From the NCBI RefSeq assembly GCF_013201035.1, contig NZ_CP053707.1:3906001-3970000 (forward strand): a stretch of 64,000 nt of DNA, given 5' to 3'. This DNA comes from Arthrobacter sp. NEB 688. GTDB taxonomy: Bacteria > Actinomycetota > Actinomycetes > Actinomycetales > Dermatophilaceae. Under the pieces are notes generated by a model that made no database searches, had not been told where the DNA came from, and saw only the letters and a program-made list of their open reading frames with translations. Below, piece after piece: positions 38,668-48,623 of this stretch. Within the stretch, counting starts at the first letter, position 1. Every line of letters begins with the position of its first letter. Made by a program: the position numbers and the translations under genes.

Positions 38668-40080
38668 TCAGGCGGGGACGCGGGCCTCGGAGACGTCGGT
38701 GCTCGCCGGCAGGGCCGCCGTCGCAGCCACCGCTGCCGCCGTGGCCGCGAGCGACACCACGAGGATGAACAGGGTGAGGGCGGCAGCCGGCAGCCCGGCG
38801 CCGTCCTGAGACACGGCGAGGGCGAAGAACCGGGCGAAGAGCGCACCGACGAGCGTCGTGACGACCACCGCCGGCACGACCGGCAGGACCGCCTCGACGA
38901 CGACCGCCCGGGCGATGACCGCCCGCGGCACCCCGGCGGCGACGGCCGTCGCCAGACTGCGACGCCGCTCGACGACACCCTCGACCTCGGCGACGAGCAG
39001 CCCCAGCGCGCTGGCCGCCGTCGCCAGCCCGAGCGCGACGAGCACGAGGGTGTAGGTCTGGGCGAAGAAGCCGCCGGTGTCGCCCTGTCGTTCCATCTGG
39101 GCGAGCGTGTCCGCACGGAGCACCAGCGCCGCTCCACCGACGAGGCACCCGAGCAGCAGGGTGAGCCGGGAGGCACCCCGTCGCTGCTGCGCCTCCATCC
39201 GGCGTCCGGCCAGCAACAGGTCCGCCCGACCTGCCCCGACGGCCAGTCGGGCGCCGATGAGGACCGCGAGCTCGCCGGCGAGGCCGGCGGCGCCGAGGGC
39301 CAGCAGGACGACCGCGGCCAGGAGCAGCAGCGGCCAGACGATGTTCGGCAGCGCGGGCGCGATGCGCAGCAGACCGATGATCAGCCCGCCGAGGGCCAGG
39401 CCCGACGCGGCGAGCGCTCCGGAGCGCGCCACCCGGCGGCGCGTCGACCCCTCGTGCAGGACGCGGCCCTCGCGGCGCGCGGCACCGACGGAGGCCGAGA
39501 CCGTCACGAGCAGGGGCAGCAGGACGAGGCCGGGCAGGGCGACCCACCAGGTCGGCACCCGGTCGGTCGGCAGGAGGAGGGCGTCCGCCATCCACTCGGT
39601 GCGGGTCGGTGCCGACACGCTGTCGGGCCCGACGGCGACCGGCGCCCCGATGGTCCCGACGACGAGGGCGAACAGCCCGTAGAGCGGCACCCCGAGGACC
39701 ACCCCGCCCACCGACGCCAGGCCACCCTCGATGGCGATGACCCGGCGCAGCTCCCGTCGCGTGGCCCCGAGCCGGGCGAGGTCCTCGAACCGGCGCTCGC
39801 GGGCGGGCGCCCCGATCCGCGAGCACTGCGCCGCGAAGGCGAGGAAGGGCAGGCAGAGCAGCGCCAGTGCGAACACCGTGCCACCCCGGAGCCCGGGCTC
39901 GGTCCACAGCCCGACGTTCGCGTACACCGTGCCGCTCATGGGGTCCGGCGAGGTGACGACGGCCCCGGCGAGCAGGACGAAGACGGCCGCGACCGCCGTC
40001 GAGGCCACCGTGAGGACGATGCGCAGCCGGTCCGACCGTCCGCCGCGGAACGCCAGCCAGGTGGCCCCCGCCCAGGTCAT
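38668..40080 (-). CDS. FtsX-like ABC transporter permease
   Basis: A 470-residue membrane protein with an N-terminal helix, a periplasmic segment, and two groups of helices separated by a loop, consistent with an FtsX/MacB-type permease (about 8 helices). The residues LARLGATRRELRRVIAIEGGLAS near 95 and GLATAASALGLLVAEVEGVVERRR near 345 are FtsX-type coupling segments. ATG 40080 overlaps the ATPase gene stop (ATGA). Probably exports or senses a peptide or envelope-active compound under PadR control. Confidence 0.87.
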   Translation of the reverse strand: MTWAGATWLAFRGGRSDRLRIVLTVASTAVAAVFVLLAGAVVTSPDPMSGTVYANVGLWTEPGLRGGTVFALALLCLPFLAFAAQCSRIGAPARERRFEDLARLGATRRELRRVIAIEGGLASVGGVVLGVPLYGLFALVVGTIGAPVAVGPDSVSAPTRTEWMADALLLPTDRVPTWWVALPGLVLLPLLVTVSASVGAARREGRVLHEGSTRRRVARSGALAASGLALGGLIIGLLRIAPALPNIVWPLLLLAAVVLLALGAAGLAGELAVLIGARLAVGAGRADLLLAGRRMEAQQRRGASRLTLLLGCLVGGAALVLRADTLAQMERQGDTGGFFAQTYTLVLVALGLATAASALGLLVAEVEGVVERRRSLATAVAAGVPRAVIARAVVVEAVLPVVPAVVVTTLVGALFARFFALAVSQDGAGLPAAALTLFILVVSLAATAAAVAATAALPASTDVSEARVPA

Positions 40081-40802
40081 CGCCCCTCCCCCGCCCCGAC
40101 GACGAGCCCGTCGCGCAACCGGACCTCGCGGTCGCAGTACGCGGCGACGGTCGCGTCGTGGGTGACGACGACGAGCGTCGCCCCCCGCTCGCGCACCGAG
40201 CCGAGCAGCGTCGCCATGACCCGCTCGCCGCCGACACTGTCGAGCGACCCGGTCGGCTCGTCGGCCAGCACGACGTCCGGGGCCGTCACGACGGCCCGGG
40301 CGATGGCCACCCGCTGCGACTGCCCGCCCGACATGTCGATGGGCCGGCGGTCGGCGACGTCGTCGACGCGCAGCTCGGCGAGGACGGCGCGCGCCGCCTC
40401 GAGCGCATCACGCCGCGAGCGGCCGAGGAGGAGCAGCGGCAGCGCGACGTTCTCGACCGCCGTGAGGTCGGGGACCAGCTGGCCGTACTGGAACACGATG
40501 CCGAAGCGGGTGCGCCGCAGCCGGGCCCGCTCGGCCTCGGCGAGGTGCGACACGGTCGCGCCGTCGAGGGCGACGTTGCCCTCCGTGGGGACGAGCACCC
40601 CGCCGAGGGCCAGCAGCAGCGTCGACTTGCCGGACCCCGATGCGCCCGTGATCGCGACCCGCTCCCCCGCGGCGACGTCGAGGTCGACGCCGGCCAGGGC
40701 TCGGGTGCGCCCCTGGTGCACGACGATCCCGCGGGCGGCGAGCCGGGGCACCGCCGGTCGGGGTGCCTCGACGTCGGTGGTGGCGTGGGGCTGCGGGGTC
40801 AT
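40077..40802 (-). CDS. ABC transporter ATP-binding protein (LolD/MacB type)
   Basis: A 241-residue ATPase with complete motifs: Walker A GASGSGKST (about residues 50-58), Q-loop FQYGQLVPDLT, signature MSGGQSQRVAIARA, Walker B VVLADEPTGSLD and switch histidine VTHD. The insertion pattern fits MacB/LolD ATPases that energise FtsX-type permeases. It overlaps the permease start downstream and the padR stop upstream by 4 bases each, so padR, ATPase and permease form one tightly coupled operon. Confidence 0.93.
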   Translation of the reverse strand: MTPQPHATTDVEAPRPAVPRLAARGIVVHQGRTRALAGVDLDVAAGERVAITGASGSGKSTLLLALGGVLVPTEGNVALDGATVSHLAEAERARLRRTRFGIVFQYGQLVPDLTAVENVALPLLLLGRSRRDALEAARAVLAELRVDDVADRRPIDMSGGQSQRVAIARAVVTAPDVVLADEPTGSLDSVGGERVMATLLGSVRERGATLVVVTHDATVAAYCDREVRLRDGLVVGAGEGR

Positions 40803-41332
40803 CGGATCTCCTCGGTGAGGTCGACGACGCGGTCGGCGGCGGCCTCGAGCCACCGCACGTCCGCGTCGAGGTGGGCGATGGCGTGGTCGGTGGCGAGGCG
40901 CTCGCCGAGGGTGAGCGCCGGGTCGGTCTTGGTGCGGGTCAGCTCGCGCATCCGGTCGACGACGGCGACGCGCTGCCGGTCGAGGAACGAGCGGGCGGCG
41001 TCGGGGCCGAGGGCCAGCATGGCGACGGTGGCGCGGGTCGCGAGCGGGTGCGAGAGCAGCGCGTCGGGCGGCTCGGTGGACCCGGCCCAGCGCTCGAGCT
41101 CCGCCCGGCCCGCCGCGGTCAGCGCGTAGACCCGGCGGTCCGGGCCGCCGTCGCGCTCGACCGCGGCGAGCTCGACCCATCCCCGGGCGGCCGCCCGGTC
41201 GAGGGCCGTGTACACCTGGCCTGCGGCGATGGGTCGCGCCGACGGGAAGGCGGCGTCGTACGCCCGCTTGAGGTCGTAGCCGTGCTGCTGCCCCCTCGAC
41301 AGCAGCCCCAGCAGCACGTGTCCCGTCGTCAT
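40799..41332 (-). CDS. PadR-family transcriptional repressor
   Basis: A 177-residue regulator with the PadR winged helix (LLSRGQQHGYDLKRAYDAAF, then GQVYTALDRAAARGWV, and YALTAAGRAEL) in residues 5-85 and a C-terminal coiled dimerisation domain. PadR-like proteins often repress adjacent ABC exporters and release DNA on ligand binding. ATG 41332 follows AATAGT (41344-41339) by 6 nt; that box lies inside an inverted repeat (41339-41359), so autorepression is likely. The long in-frame extension to 41347 would start within the operator. Confidence 0.9.
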   Translation of the reverse strand: MTTGHVLLGLLSRGQQHGYDLKRAYDAAFPSARPIAAGQVYTALDRAAARGWVELAAVERDGGPDRRVYALTAAGRAELERWAGSTEPPDALLSHPLATRATVAMLALGPDAARSFLDRQRVAVVDRMRELTRTKTDPALTLGERLATDHAIAHLDADVRWLEAAADRVVDLTEEIR

Positions 41333-41338
41333 GCGTCC

Positions 41339-41359
41339 ACTATTCACCGTGTGACTAGT
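41339..41359 (-). promoter_or_regulatory. Predicted PadR operator overlapping the padR -10 box
   Basis: Inverted repeat ACTATTCA (41339-41346) / TGACTAGT (41352-41359), 8-base arms with one mismatch and a 5-base spacer. The left arm read on the minus strand contains the AATAGT -10 box of padR. Position and symmetry fit a dimeric repressor site controlling the padR-ABC operon. Confidence 0.6.
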
Positions 41360-41398
41360 CAGGGCAAGGGCGGTTGCGAGAATCTGCAGAGGCGCAGG

Positions 41399-42094
41399 TC
41401 AGGGGGTCGCGCAGAGCCAGTCGACGCCCGCGGCGACGTGCAGGGCCGTCGTGTCGACGAGCGGGACGTCGGCGTCGCCGTCGTGCAGCAGCAGGCCGAT
41501 CTCGGTGCAGCCGAGGACGACGGCCTCGGCCCCCGCGTCGACGAGCCGCCCCACGACCTCGCGGTAGGCCGCGCGCGACCCCTCGCGGACGACGTCGCGG
41601 ACGAGCTCGTCGTAGATGACCCGGTGCACGAGCGCGCGGTCCTCGGCGCCGGGCACGAGCACCTCGAGGCCATGGGCGCGCAGGCGGTCGGCGTAGAAGG
41701 CCTGCTCCATCGTGAAGCGCGTCGCGAGGAGGCCGACCCGGCGGTGCCCGCCGGCGAGCAGGGCGTCGGCCGTGGGGTCGGCGATGTGCAGCAGCGGCAC
41801 CCCGGCGGCGTCCTCGATCTCGTCGGCCACCCGGTGCATCGTGTTCGTCGCGAGCAGCAGCGCCTGCGCCCCGCCGGCGGCCAGCCCTCGGGCGGCGTCG
41901 GCCAGCAGCCGCGCCGTGCCCGGCCAGTCGTCGGCGTGCTGGGCGGCCGCGACCGGCGCGAAGTCGACCGAGTGCAGCAGGAGGCGCGCCGAGTGCAGCC
42001 CGCCGAGCCGCGCCGCCACCCCCGCGTTGAGGCCGCGGTAGTAGGCCTCGGTCGAGGTCCAGCTCATCCCGCCGAGCACCCCGAGCAGCCGCAT
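41399..42094 (-). CDS. Aspartate/glutamate racemase-family protein (YgeA-like)
   Basis: A 231-residue PLP-independent racemase homologue. The N-terminal LGVLGGMSWTSTEAYYRGLN is characteristic. Of the two catalytic thiols, the second is present (LGCTEIGLLL), but the first is threonine (LLATNTMH), as in E. coli YgeA, a broad-specificity amino-acid racemase. It may make D-amino acids for cell wall or signalling; a D-amino-acid oxidase is encoded at 1.9-2.8 kb. ATG 42094 follows TAGGGT (42106-42101) by 6 nt. Confidence 0.88.
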   Translation of the reverse strand: MRLLGVLGGMSWTSTEAYYRGLNAGVAARLGGLHSARLLLHSVDFAPVAAAQHADDWPGTARLLADAARGLAAGGAQALLLATNTMHRVADEIEDAAGVPLLHIADPTADALLAGGHRRVGLLATRFTMEQAFYADRLRAHGLEVLVPGAEDRALVHRVIYDELVRDVVREGSRAAYREVVGRLVDAGAEAVVLGCTEIGLLLHDGDADVPLVDTTALHVAAGVDWLCATP

Positions 42095-42139
42095 GCGCCG
42101 ACCCTACGCCGGGGGCCCGACGACCCCCGGGACGCACGA

Positions 42140-42173
42140 CGCCGCCCGGCCCCCTGACGGGGACCGGGCGGCG
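42140..42173 (-). terminator. groEL terminator candidate
   Basis: Strong hairpin: outer stem CGCCGCCCGG (42140-42149) / CCGGGCGGCG (42164-42173) with an inner CCCC/GGGG stem and TGAC loop. It lies 24 bp downstream of the groEL stop on the minus strand. Confidence 0.65.
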
Positions 42174-42196
42174 TGCGGTGTCGCGAGAGGTGTGGC

Positions 42197-43927
<1,731 letters not shown>

Positions 43928-43939
43928 TCAGCGGGTTGC

Positions 43940-44233
43940 TCAGCCGACGACGGCGAGCACGTCGCGCGCCGAGAGGATGAGGTACTCCTCGCCGGCGTGC
44001 TTGATCTCGGTGCCGCCGTACTTGCTGTAGATGACCCGGTCGCCGACCTGGACGTCGAGCGGGACCCGGTTGCCCTTGTCGTCGATGCGACCGGGGCCGA
44101 CCGCGAGGACCTCGCCCTCCTGGGGCTTCTCCTTCGCGGTGTCCGGGATCACGAGGCCGGACGCGGTGGTCTGCTCGGCCTCGAGGCTCTTGATGACGAT
44201 GCGGTCCTCGAGCGGCTTGATGGAAACCGACAC
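43940..44233 (-). CDS. groES: Co-chaperonin GroES
   Basis: A 97-residue co-chaperonin, normal length. Signature residues: [20 protein letters not shown] at the N-terminus, the mobile loop [22 protein letters not shown], and the C-terminal [28 protein letters not shown]. It caps the GroEL ring. GTG 44233 has GGGGAGGAG 5-10 nt upstream. First gene of the heat-shock operon; repression by HrcA at two CIRCE elements is expected. Confidence 0.98.
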   Translation of the reverse strand: MSVSIKPLEDRIVIKSLEAEQTTASGLVIPDTAKEKPQEGEVLAVGPGRIDDKGNRVPLDVQVGDRVIYSKYGGTEIKHAGEEYLILSARDVLAVVG

Positions 44234-44333
44234 GGTGTGCTCCTCCCCTTGCTGGGATGAGTCGAAGTGGACGGGACGTGCGCGTCCGGGCCGTGCTCGC
44301 CGTCGCGGGGGTCGACCGCGGCCCGGGGGTGCG

Positions 44334-44360
44334 CTGGCACTCGCACGGGGCGAGTGCCAA
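44334..44360 (-). promoter_or_regulatory. CIRCE element 2 (HrcA operator) in the groES leader
   Basis: CTGGCACTC-N9-GAGTGCCAA, the CIRCE inverted repeat (consensus TTAGCACTC-N9-GAGTGCTAA) with three differences at the outer ends. It lies just downstream of the predicted transcription start, where bound HrcA would block initiation or elongation. Confidence 0.85.
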
Positions 44361-44367
44361 TGAGGCA

Positions 44368-44396
44368 AATCTAGGCCGCGCTTAGCACTCGGTCAA
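44368..44396 (-). promoter_or_regulatory. groESL sigma-70-type promoter
   Basis: On the minus strand TTGACC (44396-44391) and TAGATT (44373-44368) are separated by 17 bp, a near-ideal vegetative promoter. The -35 box lies in the spacer of CIRCE element 1, and the start site falls next to CIRCE element 2. Confidence 0.85.
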
Positions 44397-44408
44397 CTCG
44401 AGTGCCAG
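44382..44408 (-). promoter_or_regulatory. CIRCE element 1 (HrcA operator) over the groES -35 box
   Basis: TTAGCACTC-N9-GAGTGCCAG, matching the CIRCE consensus at all but two outer positions. The 9-base spacer contains the -35 hexamer, so repressor binding would exclude RNA polymerase. Confidence 0.9.
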
Positions 44409-44479
44409 CCGGGCGCGGCGGCCGGGCCCGCCGGGGTTCGCGCGGGGGCCGACAGCGGCGGGTGGCAGGATGTCCGGCC

Positions 44480-45742
44480 GTGGACGTCGGCATCGTGCGA
44501 GCGCTCGGGTCGCCCGACGGCAAGGAGCTCCTGCGCTCCCTCCCGGCCTACGACCCGGCCGCGGTCTTCGGGCTCCAGGACCGCCTGCGCCGGGAGGGCC
44601 ACGCCCCCGACTTCGTCGCCGCGGTGCTCACCCAGCAGCGCCTGCGCGCCCGGGCCGTCGCGAAGTTCGGCGAGTTCGCCGACGACCTGCTCTACACCCC
44701 CGACGGCCTCGAGCAGGCCTCGCGCCTGGAGGTCGCCGCGACCCACGCGGGGCGCTTCTACGAGGCCTCGCTCGCGACCGTGCACGACCTCGGCTGCGGC
44801 ATCGGCAGCGACGCCGTCGCGATGTCGGCGCTCGGCGTGACCGTGCAGGCCGTCGACATCGACCCGGTCACCGCGGCCGTCGCCGACACCAACCTGCGGC
44901 CGTGGCCGGACTCGCGCGCCCACGAGGGCTACGCCGAGGAGTTCGAGCCGCCGCGCGACCCGCTGCGCTCGCGGGTCGGCGTCTGGCTGGACCCGGCGCG
45001 TCGCATCCCGGGGCAGACCGGCCGGCACGGGCGCATCAAGCGGGTCTTCCGGCTCGACGAGATCCGCCCTTCGTGGCAGTTCGTCCTCCAGGTGGCGACG
45101 GCGGTGCCCGCCACCGGCGCGAAGCTCTCGCCGTCGATGCCGCACGACGCGATCCCGCTCGGCACCGAGGCGCAGTGGACGTCGTACGCCGGCGAGGTGC
45201 TCGAGTGCGCCGTCTGGTGGGGGCCGCTGGCGCACCGGCCGGGCCGCAGCGCGCGCATCCTCGCGCCGGGCCGCTCCCCCGTCGTCGTCGACGAGACGAT
45301 GGCCGAGCCGGAGCCGCCGACCGCCGAGGGCACGGGCTCGATCGGCGCCTGGCTCTACGAGCCCGACCGCGCCGTCACGCAGGCCGGGCTGCTCGGCGCC
45401 GTCACCGGGGCGACGCTCGGGGTCGAGGTCGACACCGGGCTCGGGTACGTCCTCTCGGACGCCGAGGTCGACCTGCCGTACGCGCGGCGGTACGCGGTGC
45501 TCGAGTCGATGCCCTTCACCGTCAAGACGCTGCGGGCCTGGATCAAGCAGCACGGCGTGACCGGGCTGACGATCAAGAAGCGCGGGGTCAGGCTGGACGA
45601 CGACGAGCTGCGGCGGCAGCTGCGCATCGGGCGCGGCGCCGGCGACGGGGCGCAGGCGACCGTCGTCCTCACGCGGGTCGCGGGACGGCAGACGGCGATC
45701 GTCGTCGAGCCAGCCGCCCCGCCCGCAGCGCCCGCCGGCTGA
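44480..45742 (+). CDS. Class I SAM-dependent methyltransferase with THUMP-like C-terminal domain
   Basis: A 420-residue protein. The SAM-binding motif VHDLGCGIGSDAVAMSALG is at about residue 100-118, followed by an acidic motif II residue in VQAVDIDPVTA. The C-terminal part (YAVLESMPFTVKTLRAWIKQHGVTGLTIKKRG) is a THUMP-like domain seen in an actinobacterial RNA-methylase-like family. The catalytic [DNS]PP[YF] motif is not clear (LDPARR stands near the expected place), so substrate is uncertain. GTG 44480 is chosen; divergent from groES. Confidence 0.82.
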   Translation: MDVGIVRALGSPDGKELLRSLPAYDPAAVFGLQDRLRREGHAPDFVAAVLTQQRLRARAVAKFGEFADDLLYTPDGLEQASRLEVAATHAGRFYEASLATVHDLGCGIGSDAVAMSALGVTVQAVDIDPVTAAVADTNLRPWPDSRAHEGYAEEFEPPRDPLRSRVGVWLDPARRIPGQTGRHGRIKRVFRLDEIRPSWQFVLQVATAVPATGAKLSPSMPHDAIPLGTEAQWTSYAGEVLECAVWWGPLAHRPGRSARILAPGRSPVVVDETMAEPEPPTAEGTGSIGAWLYEPDRAVTQAGLLGAVTGATLGVEVDTGLGYVLSDAEVDLPYARRYAVLESMPFTVKTLRAWIKQHGVTGLTIKKRGVRLDDDELRRQLRIGRGAGDGAQATVVLTRVAGRQTAIVVEPAAPPAAPAG

Positions 45743-45748
45743 GGCGGG

Positions 45749-47734
45749 TCAGGGGCCGACGAGGTCGCGCGCGCCGAGGACCTCCGGCGGGATGCCGAAC
45801 GCCTCGACGAGCTCGAGCGCGACCGGACGCAGGCGACGCAGCAGCCCCGTCACCTCGCGCGTGATGGCCTTCGAGCGCGGCGCCGAAAGCCGGCCGTGCT
45901 CGAGGAACCAGCCGCGGTCGGCCTCGATGGTCACGAGCGCGTGGAGGTCGCACAGCGCCCCGAGCACCTCGCGCGTCGGCCCGGGCGGCTGGGCCCGCAC
46001 CTGCGCGACGAAGGCCTCGACGACGAGCCGCTCGACGTGCGACCGGGCCGCGGCGATGACGTGGTCCTGGACGTCGTTGAAGACCTCGCCCGGAGGTCGG
46101 CCCGCGTCGACCCCGGCCTTGAGCCGCCGCGCGACCCCGGAGACCTGGTGCTCCTCGCGGAAGCGCAGCATCGCCAGGTGGTAGTCGGGGTCGAGCAGCC
46201 CGGCATCGGTGTCGGCACCCTCGCGGCTCCCGGGCAGCACGTCCCGGATGCGCTCGAGCAGCTGGTGCGCCGCGGTGCGCTCGACGACGGTGTCGACCGC
46301 CAGCCCGGCGACGAAGCGGACCATCCCGCGCTGGTCGAGGTCCTCGAAGGAGGAGGAGTAGTCGGTGAGCAGGCCCTTGGCGACGAGCTGGAGCAGGACG
46401 TGGTTGTCGCCCTCGAACGTCGTGAAGACGTCGGTGTCGGCCTTGAGCGCCGCGAACCGGTTGGCCGACAGGTAGCCGGCGCCACCGCAGGCCTCGCGGC
46501 ACTCCTGGATGGCGTCCGTCGCGTGCCAGGTGGCGAGCGCCTTCTGGCCGGCGGCGCGCGACTCGAGGGCGCGGACGTCGCGCTCGGGCGCCTCGGGGGT
46601 GTCCGGCGAGAAGACCTCGTGCAGCTGCCGCGCGACCTCCTGCTGCGCGGCGCTCAGCGCGTAGGCGCGGGCGACGAGCGGCAGCAGCCGGCGCTGGTGC
46701 ATCCCGTAGTCGAGGAGCAGCGTCTCCTCCTCGGTGCCGGGGGCCTCGAACTGGCGGCGGCGCAGCCCGTAGCGGACGGCGATCTCGAGGGCCACCTTGG
46801 ATGCCGCGAGCGCTCCCCCGCCGACGCTGACCCGGCCCTGGACGAGCGTGCCGAGCATCGTGAAGAAGCGCCGGTTCGGGTTCTCGATGCTCGAGCGGTA
46901 GGTGCCGTCGTCGTCGATCTGCGCGAACCGGTCGAGGAGGTTGGCGCGCGGGACGCGCACGTCGTCGAACCAGAGGCGCCCGTTGTCGACGCCCTCGAGC
47001 CCGAGCTTGGTGCCGCAGTCCTCGACCCGCACGCCGGGCAGGACCGCGCCGTCGCGGCGGATCGGGACGAGCACCGCGTGGACGCCGTGGGCCTCGCCGC
47101 CCACCTCGAGCTGCGCGAAGACGACCGCGAGCTCGCCGTCCTCCGCGGCGTTGCCGATGTAGTCCTTGCGCGAGGCGTCGTCGGGGGTGCGGACGACGAT
47201 CTCGTCGGCGGCGGGGTCGTAGGTGGCGGTGGTGCCGAGCGCCTGGACGTTGCTGCCGTGGCCGGTCTCGGTCATCGCGAAGCAGCCGAGCAGGCGGCCC
47301 GAGAGGATGTCGGGCAGGTAGCGCTCGTGGTGGGCGCGCGTACCGAGCTGGAGCACCGCGCCGCCGAAGAGGCCGAACTGCACCCCGGACTTCACGACGA
47401 CGGACAGGTCACCGTAGGCGAGGGTCTCGAAGGCGGCGATGGACGCGCCGATGTCGCCGCCGCCGCCCACCGAGCGGGGGAAGCCGTGGGCGGCCTGGCC
47501 GCGCTCGCCGATCTCGACGACGAGGTCGCGCACCCGGCGGCGCAGCTCGGCGCGGGGCAGGTCGCGCTGCTCGTCGAGCAGGTCGGTGTGCTCGGCCAGC
47601 GCGGCGCGCACCTCGTCGCGGACGGCCGCGTGCGGCCCGTCGAGGACGGCGCGCAGGGCGGCGGGGTCGGCGTCCAGGGCGGGCGGGACGCGACGGGTCG
47701 GGTCGGCGGTGCGGACGGCGTCGGTGGCGGCCAT
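45749..47734 (-). CDS. Acyl-CoA dehydrogenase / oxidase family protein (large form)
   Basis: A 661-residue flavoprotein, longer than typical 380-residue acyl-CoA dehydrogenases and similar to acyl-CoA oxidases in layout. FAD- and substrate-contacting segments are visible: GCFAMTETGHGSNVQALGTTATYDP near 150, GLEGVDNGRLWFDDVRVPRANLL near 245, ECREACGGAGYLSANRFAALK near 425, and ETFEGDNHVL-like TFEGDNHVLLQLVAKGLL. It would oxidise fatty acyl-CoA at the alpha-beta bond. ATG 47734 has CATGGT 6 nt upstream. Convergent with the methyltransferase, 6 bp apart. Confidence 0.88.
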   Translation of the reverse strand: MAATDAVRTADPTRRVPPALDADPAALRAVLDGPHAAVRDEVRAALAEHTDLLDEQRDLPRAELRRRVRDLVVEIGERGQAAHGFPRSVGGGGDIGASIAAFETLAYGDLSVVVKSGVQFGLFGGAVLQLGTRAHHERYLPDILSGRLLGCFAMTETGHGSNVQALGTTATYDPAADEIVVRTPDDASRKDYIGNAAEDGELAVVFAQLEVGGEAHGVHAVLVPIRRDGAVLPGVRVEDCGTKLGLEGVDNGRLWFDDVRVPRANLLDRFAQIDDDGTYRSSIENPNRRFFTMLGTLVQGRVSVGGGALAASKVALEIAVRYGLRRRQFEAPGTEEETLLLDYGMHQRRLLPLVARAYALSAAQQEVARQLHEVFSPDTPEAPERDVRALESRAAGQKALATWHATDAIQECREACGGAGYLSANRFAALKADTDVFTTFEGDNHVLLQLVAKGLLTDYSSSFEDLDQRGMVRFVAGLAVDTVVERTAAHQLLERIRDVLPGSREGADTDAGLLDPDYHLAMLRFREEHQVSGVARRLKAGVDAGRPPGEVFNDVQDHVIAAARSHVERLVVEAFVAQVRAQPPGPTREVLGALCDLHALVTIEADRGWFLEHGRLSAPRSKAITREVTGLLRRLRPVALELVEAFGIPPEVLGARDLVGP

Positions 47735-47792
47735 GGCGTCACCATGACACGGCGTCAGCAGCGTTCGGAGGCTCCGTGACGCGCGAGGTTAC

Positions 47793-48623
47793 TCACAGGT
47801 AGGGGTCGGGCTGGGCGCCCTCGCGGGCGACGGCGGCGGACCCTGCGGCGAGGGCCGCGTCGAGCGCCTCCTCGCGCGTGGCACCGCGCGCCAGGGCCGC
47901 GGCGAGGGCCCCGACGAACGCGTCGCCGGCGCCGGTCGTGTCGACGGCGCCGCCCTCGACCGGGTGGGCCGGCATCGTCACGCCGTCCCACGAGGCGCCG
48001 TTGGCCCCGAACGTGACGAGCAGCGAGGCCGGCTCGGCGCCGGCCTCGGCGAGCGCCTGCATCTCGAGCTCGTTGGCGACGACGGGGTCGCCGAGGGCGA
48101 TGACGTCGGCGGGGAGCGAGGACCACGGGGCGACGTTGAGCACGACCCGGGCGCCGCGGCCGGCGGCGACACGGGCGGCCTCGCAGACGACCGGCACCGG
48201 CACCTCGAGCTGGAGGACGAGGACGTCGCCCTCGCCGAGCGTGCGGATGGCGCCGACCTCGGCGGCGCCGACCTCGTCGTTGGCCCCGGGGACGACGACG
48301 ATGGAGTTCTCGCCGTCGTCGGAGACCTGGATCAGCGCGTGGCCGGAGGTCGCGCCCTCGACGACGCGCACGCCCTCGACGTCGACACCGAGGCGGGCGA
48401 GCCGCTCGCGGTAGGCGCGGCCGCCGTCGTCGTCGCCGACGCAGCCGACCATCGCGACGTCGGCGCCGGCTGCCGCAGCGGCGACGGCCTGGTTGGCGCC
48501 CTTGCCGCCGGCGAGCCGGCTCAGGCCCTCACCGAGGACGGTCTCGCCGGGGCGGGGGTGGGACTCGACCCGGGTCACGAGGTCGACGTTGAGCGAGCCG
48601 AGGACGAGCACGCGGCCGGTCAT
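47793..48623 (-). CDS. rbsK: Ribokinase (PfkB family)
   Basis: A 276-residue sugar kinase. N-terminal GSLNVDLVTRVESHPRPGET and GGKGANQAVAAAA are ribokinase signatures; the C-terminal catalytic motif is DTTGAGDAFVGALAAAL with the base aspartate. It phosphorylates ribose to ribose-5-phosphate. Its ATG overlaps the nucleoside hydrolase stop by 4 bases (ATGA), and the pairing makes sense: the hydrolase releases ribose from nucleosides and this kinase captures it. Confidence 0.92.
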   Translation of the reverse strand: MTGRVLVLGSLNVDLVTRVESHPRPGETVLGEGLSRLAGGKGANQAVAAAAAGADVAMVGCVGDDDGGRAYRERLARLGVDVEGVRVVEGATSGHALIQVSDDGENSIVVVPGANDEVGAAEVGAIRTLGEGDVLVLQLEVPVPVVCEAARVAAGRGARVVLNVAPWSSLPADVIALGDPVVANELEMQALAEAGAEPASLLVTFGANGASWDGVTMPAHPVEGGAVDTTGAGDAFVGALAAALARGATREEALDAALAAGSAAVAREGAQPDPYL

